A stretch of DNA of 64,000 nucleotides from Desulfobulbaceae bacterium (GTDB taxonomy: Bacteria > Desulfobacterota > Desulfobulbia > Desulfobulbales > Desulfocapsaceae). The translations under genes and the position numbers were made by a program. The stretch is taken from positions 1 through 64,000 of the forward strand of contig JAHEER010000014.1 of NCBI GenBank assembly GCA_024640625.1, written 5' to 3'. Below are positions 9,334-17,902 of the stretch, in pieces. The notes under the pieces are model-generated. The model was not told where the DNA came from. It searched no databases and worked only from the letters and a program-made list of their open reading frames with translations. How positions within the stretch are numbered: the first letter of the stretch is position 1; every line of letters starts with the position of its first letter.

Positions 9334-10243
9334 GATCCTGATACCGCTTCTGGCGGCCGCAGTGCAATCCGGTACGCCTATACTCTATGCGACCCTCGGT
9401 GAGATTTTCACCGAGCGCTCCGGCATTCTCAACCTCGGGGTTGAAGGAACCATGATCATCGGCGCCTTAAGCGGCTTTCTGGTCGCCAAGGCGACCGGCA
9501 ATCCCTATATCGCCTTTGTTGCGGCCGGTTTGGCTGGCACCTGTGCGGCCTCAATTCATGGCCTCGTCTGCCTTGTATTCCAGGGCAATCAGGTGGTTTC
9601 AGGACTGGCCCTAACCATACTGGGGGTGGGCGTGGCCAATTACCTGGGCACCCCTTATGTGGGGTTGACCGCACCCGGCTTCGATCCACTGCCGATCCCT
9701 CTGCTTTCGGAACTTCCAATAGTGGGGGCGATTTTTTTCAGTCAGGATCTGCTGGTCTATCTGACCTACATCATTCCCGTGCTGATATGGATCTTTCTCT
9801 ACAACACCAGATTTGGCCTCAGCCTGAGGGCTGCGGGCGAGTATCCGGCGGCGGCGACGGCGGCCGGACTCAAGGTAGTGGGCTATCGCTGGCTTGGCGT
9901 CCTGGGCGGCGGCTTTTTCATGGGGTTGGGCGGCGCCTATCTATCGCTCGCCTATACCCATTTGTGGACCAACAACCTCACCGCCGGACGCGGTTGGATT
10001 GCCGTTGCCCTGGTCATCTTCGCCTTCTGGCGACCGGGCCGGGCCGTGTTCGGTGCCTACCTGTTCGGCGGCATCATGGCCCTGCAGCTCCGCCTGCAGG
10101 CCTCGGGTACTCAGATACCGTCCTCTCTGCTGCTGATGCTCCCCTATGCACTGACCGTGGCGGTTCTGGTCCTTTCTTCCTGGTGGCGCGGAAAAACCGA
10201 TGAACCCGGGGCCCTGGGAACCAATATTTTACCTGCTGATTAA
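9323..10243 (+). CDS. BMP-type ABC transporter permease, second subunit
   Basis: A 306-residue BPD_transp_2 permease (NupQ/YufQ-like). The motifs GTPILYATLGEIFTERSGILNLGVEG at the N-terminus and G-L-S-L-R-A-A-G-E-Y-P-A-A-A in the cytoplasmic coupling region are diagnostic of the second subunit in nucleoside/BMP importers. The start is the ATG at 9323 overlapping the end of the first permease by 11 bases; upstream in-frame residues have no family counterpart. About eight to nine membrane helices. It pairs with the preceding permease and the double-domain ATPase at 10782. Confidence 0.92.
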   Translation: MNIEILIPLLAAAVQSGTPILYATLGEIFTERSGILNLGVEGTMIIGALSGFLVAKATGNPYIAFVAAGLAGTCAASIHGLVCLVFQGNQVVSGLALTILGVGVANYLGTPYVGLTAPGFDPLPIPLLSELPIVGAIFFSQDLLVYLTYIIPVLIWIFLYNTRFGLSLRAAGEYPAAATAAGLKVVGYRWLGVLGGGFFMGLGGAYLSLAYTHLWTNNLTAGRGWIAVALVIFAFWRPGRAVFGAYLFGGIMALQLRLQASGTQIPSSLLLMLPYALTVAVLVLSSWWRGKTDEPGALGTNILPAD

Positions 10244-10285
10244 TACTATGAGTGTGACCTATTACCCACTAAACGAGGAAGTACA

Positions 10286-10768
10286 ATGAGCAGCAAAGAC
10301 TATCGACGCACCTATCCCATTTCCTGGGAGCAGCTTCACCGAGACTCGAAGGCTCTGTCCTGGCGTTTGCTCGACATGAGCTATTTCAAGGGGATTATTG
10401 CCATCACCCGCGGTGGGCTGGTTCCGGCGGCGGTAATTGCCAGGGAACTGGATATCCGCCTGGTCGAAACGGTCTGTGTGTCAAGTTATGACTGGCAGGA
10501 CACACAGGGCGAGGTCGAAATTCTGAAAAAATTTGAAGGAGACGGCGAAGGATGGCTGCTGATCGATGATCTGGTCGACACCGGTCGTACCGCAAAGGTG
10601 GTCAAAGAGATGGCGCCGAAGGCCCATTTTGCCACCATCTATGCAAAGCCTGCCGGGCGTCCTCTGGTCGATACCTTTGTCACCGAGGTAAGCCAGGATA
10701 CCTGGATCCTCTTTCCATGGGACGCTGAGTCACAGTTCGTTCAGCCTATTGCGGGACAGCAGACATAG
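10286..10768 (+). CDS. gpt: Xanthine/guanine phosphoribosyltransferase
   Basis: A 160-residue type I PRTase of the Gpt family. It opens with YPISWEQLHRDSKALSWRL, the Gpt signature; ITRGGLVPA (about 39-47) forms a substrate loop and IDDLVDTGRT (about 93-102) is the PRPP-binding motif. It converts xanthine or guanine (and hypoxanthine weakly) plus PRPP to the nucleotide in the cytoplasm or at the inner membrane face. It lies between the second permease and the ATPase of the BMP-type importer, which argues that the importer brings in purines or purine nucleosides and that salvage is coupled to uptake. A GAGGAAG ribosome-binding site precedes the ATG. Confidence 0.93.
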   Translation: MSSKDYRRTYPISWEQLHRDSKALSWRLLDMSYFKGIIAITRGGLVPAAVIARELDIRLVETVCVSSYDWQDTQGEVEILKKFEGDGEGWLLIDDLVDTGRTAKVVKEMAPKAHFATIYAKPAGRPLVDTFVTEVSQDTWILFPWDAESQFVQPIAGQQT

Positions 10769-10781
10769 CACTGCAGCAGCG

Positions 10782-12266
10782 ATGAGCGACGCACCTGTCA
10801 TAAGGCTGGAGAAGATATCCAAATCGTTCGGCGAGGTCCGGGCCAACCATGATATCAGCCTCGACATCCATGAAGGGCGCATACTTGCACTGCTGGGTGA
10901 GAACGGGGCCGGCAAGTCGACGCTGATGTCGCTGCTAGCCGGCCAGTCACAGCCGGACAGCGGGACCATCTATTTTCACGGTACACCGGTTTCTTTTTCT
11001 TCGACGGAGAAGGCCATTGAAGCCGGTATCGGCATGGTCTACCAGCACTTCAAGCTGGTCGAGGCGATGACGGTGGCCGAAAATATCTTTCTGGGCCGCT
11101 CGGACAGGGTCTGGCTCAGCCGCAAGGGGCTGAACCGCAGCGTTGCCGAAATCGCCAACCAGTATTCCATGCAGGTTGATGCGGATACGCAGGTTGCCGA
11201 TCTGTCGATGGGTGAAAAGCAGCAGGTCGAAATCCTCAAACTGCTGTTCAGACAATCGAACATTCTCATTTTCGACGAGCCCACTGCCGTGCTCACCCCG
11301 CATGAAGCAAACAACCTGTTCGAGACCATGCGGCAGATGAAGGCCGACGGCAAAGCCATCGTCTTCATCAGCCACAAACTGGAAGAGGTCATGTCGATAG
11401 CAGACGATATCGCTATTCTCAAAAGGGGAAAAATTGTCGGCCTAATGGAAGCCGCCCGCGTGTCTTCAACCAGGGAACTGGCCGAGATGATGGTCGGTCG
11501 GGAAGTTCTGCTGGAAGTGGACCACCAGCCCATGGAAACACGCCAGCAGGTGCTTAAGGTCTCAGGACTCAATAAAGACGGGCTTAAGGATATCAGCTTC
11601 GAGATCCGCCAGGGCGAGATAGTCGGCATCGTCGGCGTTGCGGGCAACGGGCAGAAACCGCTGGTAGAATCGGTCTGCGGGCTGCAGAAAGTGGACACGG
11701 GGGTAATCACCCTGCTGGGCCGGGATAGCCGGGATTTCTTCGCCAGGCGCTCGTGGGACAAAGCGCTCAGCTATATCCCTGAAGACCGGCAGGGACTAGC
11801 CACCTGTCAGGGGCTTGATATGCTCGATAATTTTCTGCTCACCACCCGGCAGGGGTTTCAATCCGGGCCGTGGCTGCCGAAACACGAAGCCCGCGAGAAA
11901 CTGGATTACCTGATCAAGGAGTTCGATATCAGGCCGCCCAATGCTGCCCTGCTCGCCTGGCAGCTTTCCGGCGGCAACCTGCAGAAGATGGTGTTGTCGC
12001 GAGAATTTTACCGCAAGCCGCGGCTCATAGTTGCCGAACAGCCCACCCAGGGACTCGATATCGCTGCAGCAGAGGATGTCTGGAACGTGCTGCTCACGGC
12101 CCGTGAGCAGGCGGGCATCTTGCTCATCACCGGCGATCTGTCCGAGGCTCTGGAATTGTCCGACCGGATCGGGGTGATGTATGACGGCCAGTTGGTGAGT
12201 TTGTTCAGCCGCACTGACGAAGAAATGATAGAGGCTATTCCGCAGATGATGGCCGGACTGGCCTGA
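10782..12266 (+). CDS. BMP-type ABC transporter, double-domain ATP-binding protein
   Basis: A 494-residue ATPase with two NBDs (NupO/YufO-like). Domain 1 has Walker A LLGENGAGKSTL, signature LSMGEKQQVEIL and Walker B ILIFDEPTAVL. Domain 2 has a degenerate Walker A (GVAGNGQKPL), signature LSGGNLQKMVLSRE and AEQPTQGLD in place of DEPT, as usual in this family where one site is weak. The ATG at 10782 begins at MSDAPVIRLEKI; it is 13 bases after the gpt stop. An in-frame TTG at 10749 inside gpt is less likely. It energises the nucleoside/purine importer. Confidence 0.93.
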   Translation: MSDAPVIRLEKISKSFGEVRANHDISLDIHEGRILALLGENGAGKSTLMSLLAGQSQPDSGTIYFHGTPVSFSSTEKAIEAGIGMVYQHFKLVEAMTVAENIFLGRSDRVWLSRKGLNRSVAEIANQYSMQVDADTQVADLSMGEKQQVEILKLLFRQSNILIFDEPTAVLTPHEANNLFETMRQMKADGKAIVFISHKLEEVMSIADDIAILKRGKIVGLMEAARVSSTRELAEMMVGREVLLEVDHQPMETRQQVLKVSGLNKDGLKDISFEIRQGEIVGIVGVAGNGQKPLVESVCGLQKVDTGVITLLGRDSRDFFARRSWDKALSYIPEDRQGLATCQGLDMLDNFLLTTRQGFQSGPWLPKHEAREKLDYLIKEFDIRPPNAALLAWQLSGGNLQKMVLSREFYRKPRLIVAEQPTQGLDIAAAEDVWNVLLTAREQAGILLITGDLSEALELSDRIGVMYDGQLVSLFSRTDEEMIEAIPQMMAGLA

Positions 12267-12289
12267 ACCATATAATCGGCATAGAGTTA

Positions 12290-13258
12290 ATGGAAGAATT
12301 TAAAGACATGAGCAGAGCTGGCGCGTTGAGCAGGATATTGCTTCCCGTCGATGATGTGGAGGCCTTCAGAAGAGCTGCTCGATTCATCGGGACCCTCCTG
12401 AGAGCAGTGGATCTGACTCCGCAGCGGGCAGATCTACTCCATGTGGTGACGGGTACCTTTCTGGGCGATTTGATGAAAGGGCTTGACCTTGTCTCAGGTG
12501 AGACGCCGACCGCAGACGAGATGAATGAGCGGCGTCGCCACCATCTGGCAACCACCGTCAAACCGCTGGTCGAGACCTGTGGTGAGCTGCTGCGTGTGGA
12601 AATGGGCCGAGAACCTTCGCGAACTATTGTCAAGGATGGGAATCCAGCCAGAATAATCAGCTCATTCTGGGAAGAAAACGACTATTCGAGCCTGGTAATC
12701 AGCCGACGAAATATGGATGAACAGTCAAATAGCCTGGTCGGCAGCATTGCCGCCGGTGTTCTGCATCGTTCCACTCTGGGTACCATCTATCTGGTCGGCG
12801 ATCGCACCACGGCTGAGGCCGGCACCCTGCTTTCACGCTGCCTGATTGGTGTGGACGATTCCCCGGCCAGTCTGAACAGTGTGGCGGAGGCGGGGGTGTT
12901 GCTCGCCAGGGCGGACGACCAGGTTGACCAGATCTACCTGGTTCATGTCCTTGATCAGTCCTGCTATTACGATGAAGACGGAGAAAACTGCATGGATGCG
13001 AGCCTGACAGGTCAAAGGGCCCTGGAGGCCTCGGGCAATCTGCTGGTCGATCTCGGTGTCAATCGCCAGAAGATAAAGACGGTAATCCATTTCGGCAAAC
13101 CGGGCACCATTCTTGCCGAGGAGGTGCGGAGCTGTGATGCAACCCTGGTCTTTCTCGGCCGTCGCGACCGCTCACGGATGGCTCAGGTTTTCCCCGGTTC
13201 GGTCTGCACCGAAATCATCCATAACTGCCGGGACCGGACCCTGGTTCTGACCAGTTAA
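12290..13258 (+). CDS. Tandem universal stress protein (UspA family)
   Basis: A 322-residue cytoplasmic protein with two UspA domains. The first begins at RILLPVDDVEAF and the second at RCLIGVDDSPASLNSV, each with the beta-strand-Asp nucleotide-binding start; the second ends with GKPGTILAEE and T-L-V-F-L-G-R-R-D-R followed by S-x-V-C-T-E-I-I-H, close to the ATP-binding G-2x-G-9x-G(S/T) pattern. The first domain has SLVGSIAAGVLHRS in the same place. It follows the importer ATPase by 23 bases and so is probably co-transcribed. The start may instead be ATG 12308. A role in coupling stress state to nucleoside uptake is only a guess. Confidence 0.87.
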   Translation: MEEFKDMSRAGALSRILLPVDDVEAFRRAARFIGTLLRAVDLTPQRADLLHVVTGTFLGDLMKGLDLVSGETPTADEMNERRRHHLATTVKPLVETCGELLRVEMGREPSRTIVKDGNPARIISSFWEENDYSSLVISRRNMDEQSNSLVGSIAAGVLHRSTLGTIYLVGDRTTAEAGTLLSRCLIGVDDSPASLNSVAEAGVLLARADDQVDQIYLVHVLDQSCYYDEDGENCMDASLTGQRALEASGNLLVDLGVNRQKIKTVIHFGKPGTILAEEVRSCDATLVFLGRRDRSRMAQVFPGSVCTEIIHNCRDRTLVLTS

Positions 13259-13361
13259 CAAAACTCCCCAAAACTGCTATTATGCAACCAGGTGATTGCG
13301 GCCTGTGCTCTGGCTGCGGTGTGCAAGGTGATGTGCGATCAGAGGGTCAATTTGGTGATGC

Positions 13362-14333
13362 ATGGATAAGCATCTGAGTTTCGTCAAACCGTCGACACGC
13401 AGATTCTTTAAAGAGTCGCAAAAACTGGGCAGGTACCGGTTTATTGACTGGCTGCATGGCTATGTGTACGGGCGCTGGGCTTATTTTTACATCGGCATAG
13501 GCACCGGCGAGCACCCACTGGTGAAGCGGTTCAAACCGGCGGCACGGGCCATCTTCCGGTTGTTCAGACTTCTCACCGGGACTGGCAAGAAAGGTGATTC
13601 TGCCACCGGGGTGAGCTTTGCCGATACCTATCACGGCAAGGTGGTGCCCCTGGAAAATGCAAGAAAACTGGTGACGCTGGATAAACCCATCGAACTGCCC
13701 GACCTTGAGAAAGTAATTCCGTACAAGCGGGCCCGTGATCTCATTCTCCATAATCCGGATCATATCGTTGCCCTCGAATGTCCCTGCCGGTCGGTGAGAG
13801 AGCACCCCTGCCTCCCTCTGGACGTCTGTCTTATCATCGGCGAGCCGTTCGCCTCCTTTATGCTCGAACATCATGGTCCCCACAAGGCCCGAGCCATAAG
13901 CCAGCATGAGGCGCTGCAGACTCTCGAAGAGGAAAACCGCAGAGGCCATGTAGCCCATGCCTTCTTCAAGGATGCGATGCTTGATCGTTTTTATGCCATC
14001 TGCAATTGCTGCAGCTGCTGCTGCGGCGCCATGCAGGCGCAGAGAAACGGGACTCCCATGCTGGCTTCGTCCGGCTTCGTCTGCAGACTCGATGAGCAGC
14101 AATGTGTCAGGTGCGGTGACTGTGTGACGAAGTGCCAGTTCTCGGCGATCGATATGAACCGCCAACAGCGGATCGATGAGCAGGCCTGTATGGGCTGTGG
14201 GGTCTGTGTCAATGTGTGTCCCCATGAAGCCTTGTCCCTGGTCCGTGATCCCGCCAGAGGGGAACCCCTGGAAATACATAGATTGATGGAGGAGTATGGC
14301 GACCGGGCCATGGCTGAGCACAATGCTCAATAA
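13362..14333 (+). CDS. Multi-cluster 4Fe-4S protein with cysteine-rich C-NCC-CCC motif
   Basis: A 323-residue protein. Residues 1-130 have a hydrophobic-aromatic patch (about 25-50) and no recognised domain. Then come C-P-C-R with two more Cys (about 139-155), a dense C-x-C-C-x-C-C-C run (about 214-221), and two ferredoxin repeats, CVRCGDCVTKCQ and CMGCGVCVNVCP (about 246-285), each binding a [4Fe-4S] cluster. Similar proteins occur in anaerobes but their partner is not known to me. It is upstream of the DUF4384 gene (overlapping by 11 bases). The long minus-strand frame over the same bases is a shadow. Confidence 0.85.
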   Translation: MDKHLSFVKPSTRRFFKESQKLGRYRFIDWLHGYVYGRWAYFYIGIGTGEHPLVKRFKPAARAIFRLFRLLTGTGKKGDSATGVSFADTYHGKVVPLENARKLVTLDKPIELPDLEKVIPYKRARDLILHNPDHIVALECPCRSVREHPCLPLDVCLIIGEPFASFMLEHHGPHKARAISQHEALQTLEEENRRGHVAHAFFKDAMLDRFYAICNCCSCCCGAMQAQRNGTPMLASSGFVCRLDEQQCVRCGDCVTKCQFSAIDMNRQQRIDEQACMGCGVCVNVCPHEALSLVRDPARGEPLEIHRLMEEYGDRAMAEHNAQ

Positions 14334-15009
14334 AAAAGGTATCCCAGTTCTAGCAATATTGCTGGGCGGTCGCGGGAAGGCCTGGAAAGGCTTTGTTATA
14401 CTGATGCTTTCCTGTCTCTGGGCAGGGACACCGGCCTTTGCCGAGAAAATATCCTTGCGCTGGGCGATTCTCGCCGATTCCACCGAGGGCATGAGAGCAC
14501 TCGATTTCAGCGGTTCACCGATTGTCTTTTCCGGAACCGCGCTGCAGCTCTATATCGAGCATCTGAATAACTGCCACGTATACTTATTCCTGCTTGATTC
14601 AAGCAACAGGTTGACCCCGATCTATCCTCCCCAGAAGGGCTACTATGATTACGGCTTTCCCAGGGGGCCGAAACTCGTACCGCCCGGTGATCAGAGCTTC
14701 ACTTTTGTGCCCCCGGCCGGAACGGAAACCATGTTTCTGCTGGCCTCAGCCGAACGTCTGTTTCAACTGGAAGAATTGACCGAGATCTTTACCCAGAACC
14801 CTGATCAGGAGGGGCAGCAGAAGCTTGTGCTCCAGGAGATTGAAGACATGCTCGGGGAGGAGGAAGACAAGGCTCGGGCAGCGGAAAAGCTGGAAAAGGT
14901 AGTGGTGAAATACAGCGGGGCGGACGGCATCAAGGAGAGAAAATTCCAGGCTGTCAAGGTGAGAAGTTCCGATTTTTATGGTAGGAAACTGTTGATTGAT
15001 CACCGTTGA
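14323..15009 (+). CDS. DUF4384-type secreted protein
   Basis: About 228 residues, with an N-terminal signal (charged stretch, then a hydrophobic core ending at GTPAFA). The mature part resembles DUF4384: G-T-A-L-Q-L-Y-I-E, then a-Y-L-F-L-L-D-S-S-N-R-L-T-P-I-Y-P and V-P-P-A-G-T-E-T-M-F-L-L-A-S, as in envelope proteins that sample stress or kinase partner modules. The C-terminus is acidic with K/E runs. The start is uncertain: ATG 14323 overlaps the ferredoxin stop, while ATG 14296 is also in frame with a GGAGG close by. The function is unknown. Confidence 0.75.
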   Translation: MLNKKGIPVLAILLGGRGKAWKGFVILMLSCLWAGTPAFAEKISLRWAILADSTEGMRALDFSGSPIVFSGTALQLYIEHLNNCHVYLFLLDSSNRLTPIYPPQKGYYDYGFPRGPKLVPPGDQSFTFVPPAGTETMFLLASAERLFQLEELTEIFTQNPDQEGQQKLVLQEIEDMLGEEEDKARAAEKLEKVVVKYSGADGIKERKFQAVKVRSSDFYGRKLLIDHR

Positions 15010-15020
15010 GGCACCGTGGT

Positions 15021-15111
15021 GGGGACACAATACCTATCGTGTCCCTATATGATTAGTGCTTTGCAAATAAAGGACATGAGAGAAAGGGGACACGATAGGT
15101 ATTGTGTCCCC
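15021..15111. repeat. REP-like inverted pair (GGGGACAC...GTGTCCC elements)
   Basis: A 25-base element at 15021-15045 is repeated exactly in inverted orientation at 15087-15111, with a 41-base spacer. Each copy is itself dyad-like, starting with GGGACAC and ending with GTGTCCC around an asymmetric AATACCTATC core. This matches the general style of REP sequences mobilised by RAYT (TnpA-REP) transposases, arranged as a BIME-like head-to-head pair. No RAYT gene is in the window. The right arm runs to 12 bases before the ferredoxin start codon, so folded RNA could affect that ribosome-binding site. Confidence 0.75.
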
Positions 15112-15122
15112 TTAACCAGGCG

Positions 15123-15551
15123 ATGAAATTTCTCACCACTCCAAGAATTGACCGCTGCATCGGCTGTCACTCCTGTTCACTGTCCTGCGCCCGCTTGATT
15201 CATCAGCAGATTTCCTGGTCCAGTTCCGGAATCCGCATCCATTCGGCCGGTGGACTGTCCACCGGTTTTGTGGCCCTTGTCTGTCTCGCCTGCGACCCGG
15301 CTCCCTGTGTCGCCGCCTGTCCCACCGGCGCGTTCAGCCAGCGCCAGGGAGGCGGTGTGGTGGTGCGCAAGAAACACTGTATCAGATGCGGGGAATGCGT
15401 TGCGGCCTGTCCCGTTGATGCGGTAAGTCAGGATGTCCATGGAGAGGTGTATGTCTGTCTGCACTGCGGCCGCTGTGTCAAGTTCTGTCCCCACAATTGC
15501 CTGGAGTTCGGCGAGCTGGACCAGCTGAGGAGGAGCTTGCACGATGACTGA
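15123..15551 (+). CDS. Polyferredoxin (four [4Fe-4S]) partner of aldehyde ferredoxin oxidoreductase
   Basis: A 142-residue protein with sixteen cysteines in four cluster-binding blocks: CIGCHSCSLSC at the N-terminus, CLACDPAPCVAAC, CIRCGECVAACP and CLHCGRCVKFCP. This arrangement is that of HycB/AOR-associated electron-transfer subunits. It overlaps the AOR gene by eight bases, so the two are translationally coupled and probably form a complex that moves electrons from aldehyde oxidation. The start is ATG 15123; the reading frame extends upstream through the repeat, but that part is not coding-like. Confidence 0.92.
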   Translation: MKFLTTPRIDRCIGCHSCSLSCARLIHQQISWSSSGIRIHSAGGLSTGFVALVCLACDPAPCVAACPTGAFSQRQGGGVVVRKKHCIRCGECVAACPVDAVSQDVHGEVYVCLHCGRCVKFCPHNCLEFGELDQLRRSLHDD

Positions 15552-17298
15552 TTGCTTCACTGTCCTGGTTGTCGATCTCGAATCTGGAAAGAGCAAGGTC
15601 GAACTCGTTGATGAGCGGGCCCGTGTCGCCGGCGGCAGCGGTCTTGCTGCCCTTCTTTACAGCCGCTTTGGCCAGGCTGAGCGGGCCTGGGATCACCCGT
15701 CGCAACCCTTCATTTTGGCGGTCGGGCCGCTGACCGGATATTTTCCGTTGATGAGCAAGACGGTATGCGCCTTCCGCTCGCCCTATCACGAGCAATACAC
15801 CGAAAGCCACGGTGGCGGGCGATCGGCTCTTTCCCTCTTCTTCGCAGGTTACGACGCCCTCGTCGTCACGGGCCGCGCCAGTGAGTTAAGCTGCCTGTCG
15901 TTCGGCAGCCGGCATCTGCTGATAAAGGAAGTCGGTTTCATGAAGGGCTATGGCGTGGCGATGACCGGTAAGCTGATACGGCGCATGTTCCCGAAGTCGT
16001 CGGGACATCGTTCCATACTGCGTATCGGACCTGCGGGTGAGATTGGTTCGGCCATGGCCTGCGTGAACATCGACTCCTATCGTCATTTCGGGCGCCTTGG
16101 CGGCGGTGCCGTGATGGGCGCTAAAAATCTCAAGGGGATCGTCATCAACGGCGATTCAAGCCACCGCCTTCCCGATAACCCCGAATACCGCAAGGTTTAC
16201 AAAAAGGTCTATGATCAGGTCACTTCCACCGATATGATGCGCAAGTATTATCACCTGGGCACGGCCGTCAATCTACAGGGACTGAACGACATCGAGGCGC
16301 TCCCCTGGCGCAATCTCCAGAAAACCTGCGATCCCGGCGTAGCCCGGATAAATGGTGATGTGTTCGCGGATCAGACATTACTGCGCAACGCGGCCTGTTC
16401 CGGCTGCCCGGTGGGCTGTATTCACCTGGGATTTTTCCGCGACAAGTTCAAGCAGGATGCCCGCTACCTCTACCACCAGGTTCCCTACGACTACGAACCC
16501 ATCTTCGCTGCGGGCACCATGCTCGGAGTGACCGATTGTTTCGATGTGCTGCGCATCCTCGAGGACTTTGAGCGGGTGGGGCTCGATGCGATGTCGGCCG
16601 GCGTGGCGCTGGCCTGGGCAACCGAAGCCGTCGAAAAAGGGCTCCTGTCCGAAAAAGAAACCATCGTCGCCCTGAAATTTGGCGATGCCCCTGCCTACCA
16701 GGAGGCTGCTGGGTATCTTGGCACCGGCTACAACGATTTCTACCGTCTGCTGTCCGGCGGCACTCTCAAAGCTGCGGCTGTGTACGGCGGCACCGAGTTT
16801 GCTTGTGTGCTCGGTCAGGAGATGGCCGGTTATGCTACGGGCCCTCTTTATTTTGCCGCCCAGTCACTGGGGTTCAGGCATTCGCACCTGGATACCGGCG
16901 CCTATTCCTACGAGCAGAAGCATCATCAGAAGGACGTGGCCAAAGCGGTCGATTTTCTGATAGATGACGAACCCGGCAGAGTTCTTCTTACCTCGATGGT
17001 CGCCTGTCTCTTCGCCCGCTCGGTCTATGGCACGGAGACGTTGGCCGAATGTTTATCGGTCACCGGTTTTGAGACGCTCGCGGCCTCGCTCACGGAAACC
17101 TCAGAGCGGATCAGGCGACTGCGCTGGCAGGTCCGCATCGCTACCGGATTCAAGCCTGAGGACGTTGAAATTCCCAAAAGATTCTATTCGGTTGCCACAG
17201 TTCACGGTGCCGTTGATGGTCCCTACCTCGATCAGCTCAAGGCTGAGTACGGCCGCAGAATCATGGTCCTTGGGCGGCCAGATTCTGAGCCGGAATAG
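15544..17298 (+). CDS. Aldehyde:ferredoxin oxidoreductase (tungsten/molybdopterin)
   Basis: A 584-residue AOR-family enzyme that oxidises aldehydes to carboxylates, reducing ferredoxin. It has the N-terminal AFOR_N region (AVGPLTGYFPLMSKT, S-P-Y-H-E-Q-Y-T-E-S-H-G-G-G, IGPAGE near 160, RLGGGAVMGAKNLKGI) and the cluster motif C-S-G-C-P-V-G-C (C-x2-C-x3-C, about residue 283) with the fourth ligand expected in V-A-C-L-F-A-R near 485. The gene overlaps the polyferredoxin. It is shorter at the C-terminus than some paralogues. A second, quite different AOR lies at 57451. Substrate not predictable. Confidence 0.93.
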   Translation: MTDCFTVLVVDLESGKSKVELVDERARVAGGSGLAALLYSRFGQAERAWDHPSQPFILAVGPLTGYFPLMSKTVCAFRSPYHEQYTESHGGGRSALSLFFAGYDALVVTGRASELSCLSFGSRHLLIKEVGFMKGYGVAMTGKLIRRMFPKSSGHRSILRIGPAGEIGSAMACVNIDSYRHFGRLGGGAVMGAKNLKGIVINGDSSHRLPDNPEYRKVYKKVYDQVTSTDMMRKYYHLGTAVNLQGLNDIEALPWRNLQKTCDPGVARINGDVFADQTLLRNAACSGCPVGCIHLGFFRDKFKQDARYLYHQVPYDYEPIFAAGTMLGVTDCFDVLRILEDFERVGLDAMSAGVALAWATEAVEKGLLSEKETIVALKFGDAPAYQEAAGYLGTGYNDFYRLLSGGTLKAAAVYGGTEFACVLGQEMAGYATGPLYFAAQSLGFRHSHLDTGAYSYEQKHHQKDVAKAVDFLIDDEPGRVLLTSMVACLFARSVYGTETLAECLSVTGFETLAASLTETSERIRRLRWQVRIATGFKPEDVEIPKRFYSVATVHGAVDGPYLDQLKAEYGRRIMVLGRPDSEPE

Positions 17299-17373
17299 AT
17301 CTCAAACCCGAGCCTCAGGCACCGCCGTTCAACTGCTCGGCAATCAATCAGGAATAACGTTAGTCAAAGCGTG

Positions 17374-17901
17374 CTAGAGCGGTAAGAAATTAGAAGACAG
17401 CAGAAAATAGAGCCAGGGAAGCACAGCGATCAGTGCCAGGGTGGTAACCAGCCAGTAGGAGTTGGCCATGTCGAGGTCCAGGTCATAGATCGAGGCTGCC
17501 ACCAGCGCGTTGAACGCCACCGGCATGGAGGTGAGGATCAGCACGACCTTGAAGACCAGACCGTCGCTGAGCAGATGCAGATCGAATAGAGAGGCCAGGG
17601 TACAGCCGAAGACCGGCACGGTGATGAATTTGATGAACCCCACCAGGACCGACTCCTGCACATAGCTGGCGACACTGGAAAATCGCGTGCCGAGACCGAT
17701 GGACACGAGCAGGATGAACGTTCCTACCGGAACGAAAATTCCGCTGATGGTCTCGAAGGCAGGCGGTCTGGGAATCCCGCTGAGATTAAGAAAGAGGCCC
17801 AGGAAGAAGGCGGTGAAGGCGGCCGCCACGAAGGGGTCGGTTAGTATTTCGAGGCTGACTGGGTATCCTCCGAACTGCCGCTCAGAAAACGGACCGATAA
17901 C
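17374..17901 (-). pseudogene. 5'-truncated AEC (auxin efflux carrier) family transporter
   Basis: The frame encodes only the C-terminal half of an AEC-family permease: about 150 residues from GTG 17829, with helices in FVPVGTFILLVSIGLG, F-I-T-V-P-V-F-G, L-I-L-T-S-M-P-V-A-F-N-A-L-V-A-A and a final hydrophobic segment. Full AEC proteins have about 300 residues. Transporter-like sequence (R-Q-F-G-G-Y-P-V-S-L-E-I-L-T-D-P-F) continues upstream of the GTG with no in-frame ATG before running directly into the end of citramalate synthase. I read it as a remnant whose first half was lost next to the cimA stop; a short expressed protein from GTG 17829 is the alternative. Confidence 0.65.
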
Positions 17902-17902
17902 A

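Noticed and set aside
13347-14492. Long open frame on minus opposite the iron-sulfur protein (381 codons)
   Set aside because: The plus-strand frame has conserved ferredoxin motifs; the minus translation is low-complexity and matches nothing.
15102-15122. Upstream TTG start for the polyferredoxin
   Set aside because: It lies inside the REP-like arm; ATG 15123 starts at the family-like N-terminus.
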